64,000 nucleotides of DNA. Source: Pogonophryne albipinna. Taxonomy: Eukaryota > Chordata > Actinopteri > Perciformes > Artedidraconidae. The position numbers and the translations under genes were made by a program. Location: contig CM053253.1 of NCBI GenBank assembly GCA_028583405.1, positions 13,899,112 through 13,963,111 of the forward strand, in the 5' to 3' direction. Under the pieces are notes generated by a model that did not search any database, was not told the DNA's origin, and saw only the letters and a list, made by a program, of their open reading frames with translations. Positions 1 through 15,855 of this stretch are shown here, piece by piece (the first letter of the stretch is position 1; each line of letters starts with the position of its first letter).

Positions 1-190
1 GGCTCTAAACAGTCACGGACTGAAGAACAACAAACCACAACACAGCAAGTAACAACCACATCTACAAAAAGTGTGCTTACTACAACACAGGAGGCAATGA
101 GAAAACTCACCAAAACAACACCTCAACCCAACAAAATGGAACGTCTGGGAAGAAATACATCTAGCCCAACTATACAGTCTTCAAGTACAG
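1..190 (+). CDS. PRRT3/PRRT4-family protein, upstream exon (partial, 5' end outside window)
   Basis: The reading frame is open from base 1 and encodes a Thr/Ser/Gln-rich low-complexity stretch with no membrane segment, as expected for the extracellular N-terminal region of proline-rich transmembrane proteins. The exon ends at 190 (ACAG before GTAACA), leaving one base of a codon. The next coding exon, at 3099, supplies two bases; the joined codon is Gly, so frame is kept. The start codon lies before the window. Seen: frame, donor and phase match. Inferred: membership in the same gene as 3099-5149. Confidence 0.7.
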
Positions 191-3098
191 GTAACATATT
201 TATATATTTTACTACTATACTTGCTTCCTTTATCCTTGATGATTTAAAATTGAATTGCAGCTGGAACTTTTTTACTGGAAGACCCTGGAAAAGGCTTCAA
301 AGGAGGGAACATTCAGAGACACTTTTCCATGGAAAGTGGGGTGGTAGTTGTGTGGGATAGACACAGCGAGGGAAGAAAGTATGAGCAGGAGGTGAGAGGG
401 AGGGTGGAGGAGGGGGGCAGTCATGCAAAGAGATAGACAGGGGGAAAGTAAGGATCTGAGAAAGAGGCAGTTGGGAATGCAGATGAGAGAGTAGATGGGG
501 TGGGTGAAAGTGTGATGGAAGAAAGGCATAGCAATTCAGGGAGTGGGGATGGAAATGAAAACCAGATGCACAGAGAAAGGGATGAAGTGAGTGGGGTTTA
601 AAACAGAGATGGAAAATAAAAAAAGTATGACACACGGAGGGCATAAGCCAGTCTCTTAGATACCATAAAAACAGCGTAATAATGACTTTTAAACAAGTCT
701 TCACATAGATAATTTAAATGATGAATATCCTGCATCCATGGCAATACCCGTTTGTATTGAATGCAAATATCTGTCCACATTTATATCAGGGTCACAAACA
801 TATAACTGGGTGTCTATGGAGAATAATATTTTTTGATTTCAACATGTGGACATTTAAAGCAGTGTAAGCAGTGTGTTGAAGAAAAGAAAAACTCAAGGGT
901 AGCAGTAAGTGTATCCAGCTGTGAAATGTGATCAGCACATCTGGAATGTGTCTGGATCTTGCTCCTGTAAGAGGAAAAACAAAACGGGGTTTGAGGGAAG
1001 GAAGTAAAACATACCTTTTATATAAATAAAGAAGTGTGTCTGTGATCTGTATGCAGTGCTCGCCTATGTGAAAGTGAAACATGTGTGTGTGTGATTGGAG
1101 GGACGGAGCTAGGGGGAGAGCCAGGAAGTGAAACACATGTTGGAGTGAGTCATTAGTCAGTGTGTCAGCTTTATGGGTGTCTTCTACACGGAGAGGACGT
1201 GCTTAACGTCCTCCAAGCGGCTGACTGCTTAAGTCATTTACCACTCATCATCGTGTTCCACCATCCATCAAGTTTTAAGGTTAAATGTTACTTTAGACAT
1301 AATTCCCGATAGATAGCTGCGACTGTTTCTTAGGTCTGCATCATTAAGGTTATAGTCATTATCTTGTATGTCCTTGCTGTCTTCCTGTAATGTAGTAGTT
1401 GTTTTATTTCCATTATATTAATGTAGTGTTCTATATACTGAAGTGACAGTTGGAAAAAATGTATCTTGCTTCCAATAAGGTCGGGGAGATTTCTGCCTTG
1501 AACTTAAAGGGGCCCTATTATATTTTTTGTGGGTTTCCCTTTCCATTGAGTTTGTTGTATAGGTTTTTGTGCATGTAAATGGTCTGCAAAGGCTAAAATC
1601 CCAAAGTTCCCTGCAGAGGGAGTTTCTCTCCCACACACTCCCTGCCTGAAACACATCCATTGGACTCCTTTGTTTACTTCTATAACATGGTGACATCACA
1701 ATGTAACACCACCCTTATATTAAATAGTGCTCCAAAACATTGTATGTGATAGGCAAAGGGGCGGGGCATCTCTAAGCCATTGACCAATCACAACAGAGCC
1801 GTCCAGCTAACAATTAGAGCAGACTGGGCTCTGGTTTCAGACAGAGGGTGAAAAGAGGTGCTGCAGCACTGGCAGTATGAGAAAGACCTTTTTAAACATT
1901 AAAAGCACGAAACATGTCACAGTAGAGGCACAAAGTACAAATATGTTAAATTAATATAAATAAAACCTTAACGTATTGCAGTATACAATATTGCACTGTT
2001 ATTATCCACATGAGTTTGTGTCGCTCAATATGTTTTTTTTGCTTTTTGTTATCTTTACATATGAGTATTTCACAAAGGGCTCAGTGATGAATGGCCCTAT
2101 GATTATAATGCTGTGGGTGTTTCCAGAGTTTTACAAGAGGATTAGGTGGAGTGCCTTCAACAAACAGAAGTATGCGTGTGCATGCACAAAATGAAAGAGA
2201 GACATGAAGACATAATCAGACGTCAAATTGTCAAGGTGTTGTTCCTTGAGGTAGTCATGCATTGAGAAATATTTTTTTAGGAGAGTTTCCGTGACTGCTT
2301 TGTGGCACTGTTGTGTCTTTTGTTGTTACGTAATGTAGATCCTCCTGTTAATTATATAATCTCATCCAATTTAACCACACAATTACTTTTCAGTAATCCT
2401 GAGGAGTTTAGCTCAACATAATGTATTATGAATTCAATGTGCACAATGTGGTGTTATAGTGTACAAATCATACTGAGATTTAAGACAGCTTCTACAGGAT
2501 CTTCCCCACCTAATTTTATTTTTTCAATACCCTAATGTAAATGACATAAGACTGTATGTGTTAACATTGTTCTTATATTTCATGCTACTAATATTTGATG
2601 TTAGTCCTCAATTGTTTTTATTACCTGTGAAGTTTTATTTATCTATCATTTAATCATTCTCCATCAATTCTGCTCACACAAAGAGGCACTGTTTTTGGTT
2701 TAGCTCTGCTATTTCAAAGCCATGTTTTTGGATGCAATGATACAGCTGATGAGTAACTTTACAAAGATCTGATACCTAAACGAAAAGGAAGACATTTACA
2801 TTTTAAAAGATTTCTTAAATAAAAATGATTGAGTGTGCAGGTCTGATACTGGGCTTATTTTATTAGACTGTGTCTTCATACTTATAAATAGATCTGGGAC
2901 AATGTGTCTGTGCAAACCCATTAAGTTACATTGAGAACTGCAAGATGGTCCTAGCTCATGACTTGTGATGGTGAGCTACACCCCTCTAGTGGTTCTGAAT
3001 AGTATTGTATGTACTGTTATACTATTGCTCTGCTTTTCAGATAAATGGCATTTTAAAAGGTTTTCTTGAAAATCCAATCTCTCTTTCTCTTTTTGTAG
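191..3098 (+). other. Intron of the PRRT3/4-like gene
   Basis: Bounded by a GTAACA donor at 191 and a pyrimidine-rich acceptor ending TTTTTGTAG at 3098. The interior is AT-rich, with a purine-rich stretch at about 300-600 and an interspersed repeat near 1500-1950. I see no further coding exon in it. Confidence 0.65.
1504..1950 (+). repeat. Interspersed repeat beginning TTAA-AGGGGCCCTATTAT
   Basis: Starts at a TTAA followed by AGGGGCCCTATTAT and contains GC-rich patches such as GGGGCGGGGC. This terminus resembles the TTAA-flanked miniature DNA transposons that are common in fish. I could not find the matching inverted right end, so the copy is probably truncated and the right limit is approximate. 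Confidence 0.4.
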
Positions 3099-5149
3099 GG
3101 ACCTCCACTGGTGTCATGCGAACAAGACTAAGCCCCACATTTCAGGCTGATATTGTTAAGAGGAACCGCTCCGTTCTCCTTGGACAACCAGCTCCACACA
3201 CTACCTCTAACCCAGCCCCATCCCCCAGCCACAGCCCCTCCTCTAACGGCACACTTCTCTACTGGGGTGATCTGAGCCGGACGCTGGCATTCGCCTGGGA
3301 GCTGCATGTCTACGGCTCTGTGAGCCTCTTCCTCCTCCTGTTTGCTGGAGCGGCTCTCGGCCTCACCCTGTCCCCCGGCGCAAACTGTCCTCATCGGGGG
3401 GCTCTTGCACTGGCCAATGCTCTTTTGTTTCTCGCTGGAGGCCTCAGAGCGGCTCTCTTTCTGATGGACCCCTATGGCACCAGGAAGTTCCTGCCTCGCC
3501 CCGCGGTTACTGCCCTCTATAACCTGCCTCTCCACCTGCTGGTGTGGGCACAGGCTGCCCTGGCACTGCTGGCTTTGAGGGTGGCAGGAGTGAGTGTGTT
3601 ACCTTCCTCTTTGGAGCGTCCCCCTCTGGTGGCGGTGCTGGCTGTGTTGCAGTGCACCCTGCTGCTGGCCGCTGATCTGCTGTCCCCAGCCCTGTCCCCT
3701 GTGGTGCCCGTCACCCTGCAGGTCCTGGCCCTGTGCTGGGGCCTAGCTCTCTGTCTGGGCTTCCTATGCTATGTGTTTCCCCGTGTACGCTGCCCTACCA
3801 TACCCCACCATGGAGTTCCTGAAGAGGCCAGGAGGAAGGCTTGGACAGGAAGCAGGAGGACAGGGGTGATCCTGGGGAGAGTGCTAGCAGTGTGTGCAGT
3901 CCTGGGGGCCCTGTGCTGTGGGCTGCATGTCCATGCCACCTTATGGCTCTATGGACTGCTAGGAGACTGGACGCGCTTCAACTGGGGTTGGTGGCTGGTG
4001 CACTTCTGGGCCCGGCTCCTTGAGCTGGCCTGGGGATTCTCCCTCCTCCTCCTGGGCTCCTGGGTGTTCTGGAGGCCGCAAGGTTGCCATGGAAGAGAGG
4101 AGGGGGGACCGGATGGCAGGGCAGCAGGAGACTTGCCATCCCCTGGCCAATCTACAAGCTCCTCTCAAACACACACCTGCTGGTCCAAGATAGTCCAGAG
4201 CCTGAGGGGGAAGCCCTGTAAAAAGTCTGACAGTAATGGGGTGGGAGGAGGAGGAAGTGGAGGAGGAGGAGGGGGACCAGGGGAGGTGCCTAACAACTGG
4301 GCTGGTCAGGAGCGTCCTGGAGCTGACATCAGCAAGAGTCTGATCAGGAACCAGAACCACGAGCAGGCCACGGCCCAGCCACGCTGCGTCAAAGACAGCA
4401 ACAGGGGACGCAACCATAGGGGCCACTCTGCGGAGCGGGGCCATTCTGCGGAGCGGGGCCTCTCTGCTGAGCGGGTCCTCTCTGACGGCTCCACAGGTTC
4501 CCTGCTCAGACTGCAGGCGCTGGGCCGGCCCCCTCAGCGCTCTGTGAGCGGCAGCCTGGATCTGGAGGGGGACACTACACTGTCTCTTTACGAGTTCGAC
4601 CTGCGGCCCCCATCACCTATTGACCTGACCCGCAGCATTGACGAGGCGCTGCACAGGGAGTACCTGCTCGGAGGAGGAAGCTTGTTTCACCCTTTTGCCC
4701 AAGCCTCACAGTGCCCCTCCCCGGGGTCAGGGGTCAGTCAGGGTCCCTGGCTCCGCAGGAACAGTGATCCTCAGATGCTTTCTGATAGCAGCGAGGCGAC
4801 AGAGTCTTCGATGCCACTAGGGGGCAGCGTGCTCAGCAGTGTCCCCAGCAGGCAGGTGACTGCTCCCCCCACGCCCTCCCACCAGGGTAACAGGTGGCCT
4901 GGGAATGCGATGGGAAGCGTCCCCTCATCAGTGTCCTGCCCTGTGTCACTTCGTCCCTCCAGAACGTCAACAGGGAATCTGGGGGAGGACGGAGTGGAGG
5001 ACGGAGTGGACGACACGCGTCCGTTCATCACCCCAGACTCGGAGAGGGTGCGGGGGAGGGCTGGGAGGCCGGCGGGGTCGCGGAGTTACCTGGAGGTCAG
5101 CCGACATGACGACTCTGCCAGTGTCAGCAGTGAAATCATTGATCTATGA
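3099..5149 (+). CDS. PRRT3/PRRT4-family proline-rich transmembrane protein, last exon
   Basis: This is one long exon from the acceptor at 3098 to TGA at 5147-5149. Order of parts: a Pro/Ser-rich juxtamembrane stretch (about 3180-3250); the family segment WELHVYG (about 3298); about six or seven hydrophobic helices between 3314 and 4070, rich in Leu/Ala; then a long Ser/Gly/Pro-rich cytoplasmic tail. The tail has a poly-Gly stretch (about 4235-4285), a short repeat of the type GHSAER (about 4420-4480) and the conserved motif RPPSPIDLTRSIDEAL (about 4605-4655) that marks PRRT3/PRRT4 proteins. It ends in ...SSEIIDL. The upstream ORF extension to 3005 is intronic. The family call is firm; choosing between prrt3 and prrt4 paralogues is not possible here. 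Cellular role of the family is poorly known; a plasma- or endomembrane location is inferred from the helices. Confidence 0.85.
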
Positions 5150-7683
5150 ACCAAACTTTGGAAATGAGGACCAATTACCACACATTAAACACCCATTTAA
5201 CAAAAACTTTTCCTGATCAAGACTTCATACAAATTGGGAACATTTGATCATTGCCTAAGAATGAATCATTTTTAGAAAAGGGAAACTATTCAAAAGTGTC
5301 TCTTGGTGATGACCTTAAAGGATATCACCTAGTTGCCTTTTATCTTGTTAAAGGATTTAACATCTGTGTTTGGGAAAAAATATATGTTATACCTTTACTC
5401 TGGGAGTAAAATTGGAAATATAGCACAGATAAACATCACGGCACACTCATCTTTCTTTCTCTCTCTCACACACACACGCACGCACACATACATGCACGCA
5501 CACATACACGCACGCACTGGTGTCGTCTCCAGTAAACCGAGAACAGACGCGCATTACAACAATTCCTTGATAGGATTTTTGCAGATCCCTACACGTAATG
5601 CGTGTGAAATGCGTAATAAATGTATTCTTCCCATGTCCGAGAACAGCACTGAGAGGTTCAATACATTTCAAGGGTAGGAAACAAAGGCTCCAAGCATCTA
5701 TAAGTCCCATTCCTATTGTTTTTGTGAAAACATTTCTGCATATCAACAATTGTGGATTTCATTGCCCTCATAGTTTATTTGCGGTCTCCCTTATTTGAAG
5801 TTGCTTTGTAATGTAAAGATGTGCCATACATAACCTTGGATGGTTCTGTGTTATTTTTATGGATCTATAAACCCATTATTTGGGTTAACTCTCACGAGCG
5901 TCTTGCCAGTATCATAGTGACTCAGCAACAGATCACTAAGCTCCTAATGTGCTGCTGTGTTCATCTAGTCTTCCTTCAATGCTGTTAAGCTGGTTACATT
6001 AAGAGGTACGACAACAAACATGCAGATGCATGCTTGTTTGTGAAACTGTTGCTGAAGCTTTTAGCTGTAGTTGAACTGCACAATGAACATCAAGCATTGA
6101 CCTGTGAGGTTAATGCATTTTATCTTGTTATTTTGCTGTAGGACCAAGCTTTTGCCAACAGTAGTTATTTACAATTAAAGCCTCTGACTGCATTTTTACG
6201 GGATTTGAAGAAAAATATTAAACATAATCACAATCCTACCAATTGAATTTAATTATTCAGACTGTTTGATATGTTAGTTAAAGAAGCAGTGTGTAGGAGT
6301 TATGGGGGATCTATTGGCAAACATATAATTAGCCTTTCATACCTACAAAGGGAGTGGATCCTCTTCCGTGGAGTCTGCCAGGATTTTGCTTTTCTATGTT
6401 ACCCAAAGACCATTATAGGTGCTTATACACACTTGAAAAGTAACAGTGAGCAGAGGGGTATTCCTTTGGTTTGCTATATGCCACGGCACCCTACACACTG
6501 CTCCTAAACGTCACACAGCTTTGCAGGGCTGCACCACATGAATCTCAGATCTCGTATAATAGACCTGACTCAATAACAGAGCACTTAACTGTAAGCCTGA
6601 GCATTAGACTAAAGTATTTTACTACTCGAGAAAAGATATCTTTCAAATATATCATGTATAAGCAACAATGTAAATATTGTTATTTTTGATGTCATGAATG
6701 AAGGTGTATTTGAAACATAGTTGTAGTTGCTACTGTGAAAGACAATCTAAAGTGGTATTGCTTATGTGTCCAAGCTGTGCAGACAGTTATGCTATTGCTA
6801 TTTCAACATCAGATTTCGACCTGTTCAGTTATTACTTACCTTCAGAGGTCGTGTTCATGACTTTCTGAGTTTTGCTCAGATTATACTGACGCTGGTCTTG
6901 CTAAATGAATAACGGATGGCCGAGATCTGCAGGATTTTTAATTCTTCTATTTCTGTTGAATTACGACGTTACAGAAAAAAGGAAAAACAGAGAACACTTC
7001 AAATGGAACCATATTTAGTCAATGATTTACCTCAAACCTGTTTGGTGATCTTCAATATAGCCCCGTGGTTTCATCCTCAGTCTTGTATTTGAAAAGTTTT
7101 GTTCCAACATGAGATATGACGTATTTTGTTTTAAAAATGAGCCTCACAAAATCGTTATGTGAATGTTTTCTTGGGTTACTGTCGTGAATATTGAAACATT
7201 TCAAGAAGTGACATTTTTCTAAAGTGGATAAATGTCATTTTGGAATAAAACTTAAATCATGCCTCTGTTTCTGATGAGTCCTATTCCATAACTTGTTTTT
7301 CCGATTACCTCAGGGTGACTTTCGGTACCTCCCAGTGATACTTGACTTGTTTAGTATTTACATTACAACGGCCTTGTACATTCCAATGAACCCGTAAGAT
7401 CAGTAGTATCAGTACTCGCTGTTACCGCTTTTACTCTATGAACAGGGCGGTACCTCCAGCAGTGTTGTTTCCTCACCAAAGCAGTACGTGCCATAGAAAA
7501 TACATTCAATGTGCCCCCTCCAGTCTGTGGTCACAGTGCAGAAGTAAAGTGTTAGATTAATATGTTTACTTTGCTCATTGAACGCTTGTTCTTGTATTTC
7601 TTGCTGCATTCAAATAAAAACGAGTAAACATGTTAGTATTGCTGTTTATTTTGTATGTAGGCTACTACTTCAGATATCGCATA
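5150..7683. other. 3' UTR and intergenic DNA downstream of the PRRT3/4-like gene
   Basis: AT-rich with no convincing exon. Possible poly(A) hexamers are ATTAAA near 5185 and 6173, and AATAAA near 5617. A CA/CG-rich microsatellite (CACACACGCACGCACACATA type) lies at about 5465-5517. Nothing else was recognised. Confidence 0.5.
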
Positions 7684-7691
7684 ATGGTAAC

Positions 7692-8513
7692 CAGAGTTGG
7701 GTGTAACGCGTTACAAAGTAACTGTAATAATATTACTTTTGTCTTGAACGGAGTAGTGTAACGCGCTACTTTTATAATTCAGTAATCACACTACAGTTAC
7801 TAACATTGCCCCGACACGCGTTACTTCGTTACTTACTAAAGTCAGTCATAATCACACTGACAGACGAGAGGGGTTTCCGCCGCAGATTTATATGTACGTA
7901 ATCTGCGCGTCCACATCTTCACGTGCAGTGCTGCATAAACATGGCTGAGTCAGGGATAACTTTCGAGGGGTGGAGGTATGCCCATTATTTTGAGTTCGTC
8001 CGAAGAATAGACAGGAATGTGACGGTGAGGTGCAAACTATGTCCAGGCCAGAAGCTGTAATATCCACTGCTGTAAACACCACGTCAAACCTCAACAAACA
8101 CATGCTAAGGTGAAGCTAATAGCTAAGGAACCGCCCCGAACCCCGAGTGAGGATGTTGTGACAATTAGAATTTGGAGGACCGGTAACCAAAGCAGAGATG
8201 GACAGGCTTGTAGCATCCTTCATAGTAGAGGAAATGTTGCCCATTTGCACAGTGGAATCACCATCGTTCAGAGATATACTGCGCAAACAGATAGCAGGAG
8301 ACAGAGGACAGCCACGGTCAGATAGGAAAACATTCAGGAGCTATCTGGATCAGTCTTATGCGACAATGGAAACTGAACTAAAGGGAACATTTGAAACTTT
8401 AGCAGTCTGCGTGATCTGCCTGTAGGGAGGGGCGAGCAGGCCCTGCGAGTAAAGTAACGAGTTACTTTATGTAGAGAGTAACAAACTTTTTTTTAGTAAC
8501 GACCCCATCTCTG
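7692..8513 (+). mobile_element. Non-autonomous hAT element with 8-bp TSD atggtaac
   Basis: Begins CAGAGTTGGGTGTAACG and ends ACGACCCCATCTCTG. It is flanked by identical octamers atggtaac at 7684-7691 and 8514-8521. Subterminal GTAAC/GTTAC repeats occur at both ends. The 8-bp duplication and CAG...CTG ends are typical of hAT transposons. It is a deletion derivative that keeps pieces of transposase. Confidence 0.9.
7941..8440 (+). pseudogene. hAT transposase remnant (BED zinc finger plus a piece of the following region)
   Basis: An ATG at 7941 opens a short frame starting MAESG, with a Trp/Phe/Cys pattern and CKLC, followed out of frame by TTSNLNKHM. Together these have the layout of a BED-type zinc finger (W...CxLC...H). 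A second piece (8198-8425) contains FIVEEMLPICTVESPSF, a motif seen in hAT transposases after the BED finger. Frameshifts and an early end show that it is dead; the catalytic core and dimerisation domain are missing. Confidence 0.65.
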
Positions 8514-8933
8514 ATGGTAACAATGAGACGATTCACAAACGTTCTAAATGGATCAAATACATACTGCAAATGTTAATGTCCAACATTAATCAGGCTTTCT
8601 CCTCTTTTTGCTGTAATCAGTAACAATTATAAGAAAACCTTTCTCACACAACATATTCAACAATACCCTTGTTTATAAAATGCAGTAAAATGGAAACTAA
8701 TCACAGTTCATGACATTTTAAACAGCAGGCCTGTCTCTAAACAAGGTGGGTATGAAGGCTTAGCCGTCTCTTGGTCCCTTATCCATTGCACACCAATTCC
8801 CCCTAGAAGTAGCCTTATAAACATGCCAATACTACAATATTATATGTTCAGCAAATAGGTGCATACAACTGCTGTTGTTAACATAAAAACGTCTTCTGTG
8901 GTGCTTAAATCAAGCAGAACAATTGATCAAATG

Positions 8934-12063
<3,130 letters not shown>

Positions 12064-13018
12064 CTGAGAATAACTTATTTTGATTTGAAAAAGCCAGTAT
12101 TGTTACGGCCTAGAGGACCCCAAAGCAAAAGACTTAGAGAGAGATGGTCAAAAACAAAAAGTTTATTTTAAGCAGAGGCACAGAAAAACGGCAGTGGAGG
12201 CAGGAAGCTGGCTGGCACAGAGACGTCAGGGACAGGAGGCAAAAATACAAGCAAAAATATCACAGGGACGAGGAGAGCAGCGAGACACACCGGAGGGTCG
12301 AACACAAAGGAATTATCTGGCAGGGAAGTGGCATGAGGACTGGGCTTTTATATCAACAGGTGAAGAGGTAGAGGTTGAATAGCATCCATGCTTTAAGGAT
12401 TGATACACATACTGAAACACTTACATCCAGTCTAGATAATAAAGTATCAAATTGGAACTAGTATTTCCAATAACAATGAGCAGCCAGTGCAATGCCATTT
12501 ATCATAAGATACGTAATATAAATGCTCCTTTACAGGGCTCAACATTAAACAAACAATGCACATATAATACATATTCATAAGATGTAAGACTAAAACGGTT
12601 ACAACTTAAAGTGACATAAAGGAATTGAAGAATAAAGTTTGTTTGTGAATTTTAGTTGTGCAATAATCACCTGGGAAGATGTATATGACATATATATCAC
12701 ACCCACCTCCTTCCGCTGTGTGGGGCCCCAAGCAGTCTGCCTGATCTGGTCACACCGATATTAATGTATTGTGTTTTTATCACGCATGGGTTTTGATGGC
12801 ACGGTTGCACCATCAGCCACTACATAGCACCCTATTGCACATAAAGGAATTGAAGTTTGTTTCAGGTTATTGTATTTAATTGTAAGCAGAAAGAAATGCA
12901 GTGGTAAAAGAAGATATTCTAATTAAGTAACATTAGTGTAATTATACTGTGAAAAGTAAAAGTGAGAAATTGACAATGTTATATGGTAAAAGTACAACAG
13001 TCTTAGCATCAAAATGTA
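12064..13018. other. Upstream region of SULT copy 1; mixed repeats
   Basis: No exon was recognised. A segment at about 12655-12840 is repeated in the same orientation at about 24470-24778, where it carries about 112 extra bases. In this copy it is bracketed by direct repeats of acataaaggaattgaag (about 12611 and 12838). The purine-rich tract at 12105-12370 looks like a repeat fragment but I could not name it. Confidence 0.45.
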
Positions 13019-13026
13019 CTTAAACT

Positions 13027-14697
13027 CATGGGCGTAGGAAGCATCCTGAATGTGGGGGGGACATTTTTAACGGGGGGTGTGGGGTCCTCCCCCAAAAATA
13101 AATAAATAGATTTCCTGTATTCTGGTGCATTTTAACAGGTGGTTTGATACTTTTATGTGGCTATACTAGCATGAGGAAAATGATGGGTACATTTTGTAAT
13201 TTCATCCAGTAGTAAAGAAAGGAAACATATTTGATGATTAATTCAGAGCCGTCTTTGAATTAATAAAAAGCAGTTTAAATGCCCATTTTTTGTACATTTA
13301 TATACAACAATAAATATTTGTGAGTGCATTGAGAGATATTGTTGTGGAGAGTCATTTATATATAAAACGCAAAATACATTTGTGAATCCTTCTGTGAGCA
13401 TTTATTAATATTGAGACTGATCTCCATACAGATGTTAAGTTCATCTAGGAATGGTATCATTGACTTAAATGTTCAAATAAATGTTGGGATGAGAGTCCAC
13501 ATCACAATTTACTCTAAACTGTAATTTCCCTCTCATCACTCACCTCAGCAACGGACCACTCTCCACTGTCCCTGTATTCTGCCTCTGACTCACTCTCAAG
13601 CACCTAGATGTCAAGAGAGGTGGTGAAGTGATCATTATTTATTGAGTAATATACTCTTTCACATTGAATCATAACAAGTCATACTGAATGTAAATACAAC
13701 TGACTCTAAAGTAAGTCCCAGTCTGTGACATTGGACATTTTGAAGACTCAAAGTCCCAAGCAGTAGGTAGAATATTAGCTAGTCTATGTAATGTGCACAG
13801 GAAATAAACAGTTAACTGAATACTGGGATGGAAATTGCCTATAAGCACTCAGTAAAACATAAACACACAAAAAGCTTCTGAATGATAAGAAGTATAATTA
13901 AAACATAATGCACATTACCATTTTGAGAGAGAGTACCGAAGTTAAAGAACTCAGAAAATAATCTCTTATCGAATTGAGGCTCCAGTAAAACACACTGACT
14001 GCGTCTCTACATGGACATCATGGTGTTTACATGAGCACAGAGAGATCGGGTTATTCATGTTCCCTGTTTACATGATAAATACTAGTAACCTGGCATTTCG
14101 ATGCCTTTTCTCATCTAAACTATTCAGTATTTGTATCTCTCTATCATGACATAAAGACGAAACTCCTCTCCAGAAGTGAGACGCCGCCGTCGCCATCACT
14201 GTTAACTTATTAACTGCTACCAGCTGATGACTTACTTTCCTCTTCTTTGAAAAAAATGTTGTTATGTCCATGTTGTCTGGGGGAGAAAACATATCAAACC
14301 AAGAGATCGTCAGCTTTGATTTTCGCTGTATTAACCATTTCCTGAACATTTGGTGTGTGTGCCTTACCTCCGCCACCCGCATCGCTTCATACAACAGGTC
14401 TGAGCTGTCCAACTATGACAACACTCCTTGAACATGCACGCGCTATGTGAGAATCTGCCTTGGTACAAAGTAGCAGTGAAAACATGGTACGGAGTTTCAT
14501 TGATTTGGGCATTCTCTCAATAAGCAAGTGGAATGGATTTGATAGTGAAGCACTGACATAGCGCTCTACAGAGTGCGGCGAGTGGATAGACCGATTCACG
14601 GACTTTCCACATGGTAAAAGTGGGGGGGTCTAAACTAATCATTTCAAAAAGTGGGGGGGACTTGTCCCACCCTCATATAATGGCTGCTACGCCCATG
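13027..14697 (-). mobile_element. hAT element, family D copy 1 (TSD cttaaact)
   Basis: Ends CATGGGCGTAGGAAGC and GCTACGCCCATG form a short terminal inverted repeat. Identical octamers cttaaact flank it at 13019-13026 and 14698-14705. Subterminal G-runs are present. The coding remnant is on the minus strand. A second copy, in reverse orientation, sits at 17131-18957. Confidence 0.9.
13549..14412 (-). pseudogene. N-terminal fragments of a TTF/ZMYM-type hAT transposase
   Basis: The minus-strand frame at 14412-14068 contains MDITTFFSKKRK, the short basic opening seen in hAT transposases of the zf-TTF/ZMYM1-like group. A downstream piece near 13604-13545, between an AG acceptor and a GTGAGT donor, encodes an acidic VLESESEAEYRDSGEW stretch. 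No TTF finger, catalytic region or dimerisation domain follows, so this is an internally deleted, non-autonomous copy. Confidence 0.5.
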
Positions 14698-15855
14698 CTT
14701 AAACTCCAAAAGGCAGAAGCGTTCATTATGCAGAATGAAAAAATATACAATAATGTACATTATATAATTGAATCATAGTTAGCGAAGAATTAACGTGTAA
14801 GCCTCACTTTCAGTAAAGAAGTGGCTTATTTCAGTTGATTAATGGGTTGCTTAATTAACATTAGTCAAATAAAGCAAAAGCGTAGTACTTACAGGCAGTG
14901 GCGGCGCCAGGGTATGGCTGGGATAGGCTACAGCCATACCAAGAAATGGCTTAGTTAGCCCTACCCAGATCTATCTTTGTGCAGCGTATACTCAAACAGC
15001 GATAGGAAGAGCCCACTGCCTGACTCGGACATGCTGTGGAGTGAATCGTGGTCACCTCTGAGAGGGAGTTGGTTGACAGCTAAAAAAGCTATAATATCAA
15101 CGACAGCTGACACGTAATAACGGCTCCGTGCCAGCTGATCTGCACCAAAGTACTCATTTCCTTATTTGTTTCCTCGCGTATCTGTCTCTCTCTCCACAAA
15201 CTCTCACATGAAATGTGTTCTTTTGATGCGGCATGCAGCAGTCCTTTATTCAATTCAATTCAATTCAAAACCTTTATTTATCCAGGTAAAATCCCATTGA
15301 GATCAATGATCTCTTTTTCAAGGGAGACCTGCAGCAGTAGGTTCAGTGGCGTGCACAGACATTTATAGGGGCAGGTGCTCAAGAGAAAAAAAAAGGGCAC
15401 CTTCTGAGTCGTCGTGGCGGTCGCGCCGAAATTGTGCGCAAAAATGTGCCGGATAATGGCGGATTTTGTTAGTTTCTTTTCGGTTTGTGGTTACTTTATT
15501 TCGGTTTTAGGGTTAGGTTATGGTTATGTTATTTAATTCTTATTTTTGCCTGATTTTACTGATTTATTATCAAAAAATTAATTATTTTAACATTTATTTT
15601 TATTATTCTAAATGACTTAGGGGGGTCCAATCTGAAGCTAGGGGGGGACGAAACCCCCCCCCCCCCCCCGGGATTGATGCCCCTGGTGGAACCGCCGGCT
15701 GCCTTAGTAGTGTGAGATTTATTAAAGTCACATCTTGTATGTCGTAATTGCATATATATTTATTTCAATAACCATATGCTGTCTGATGCAGATGCCTATC
15801 TAAAACAAATCAAATAATAGGCTTACTAACTTCGACACGCTAAAGCAACTGTAGT

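Noticed and set aside
3005..3098. In-frame ATG upstream of the last PRRT3/4-like exon
   Set aside because: Lies in intronic sequence before a strong acceptor; phase matches the exon ending at 190.
3128..5031. Several antisense and off-frame ORFs of 60-161 codons across the PRRT3/4-like exon
   Set aside because: GC-rich shadow frames of the real coding exon.
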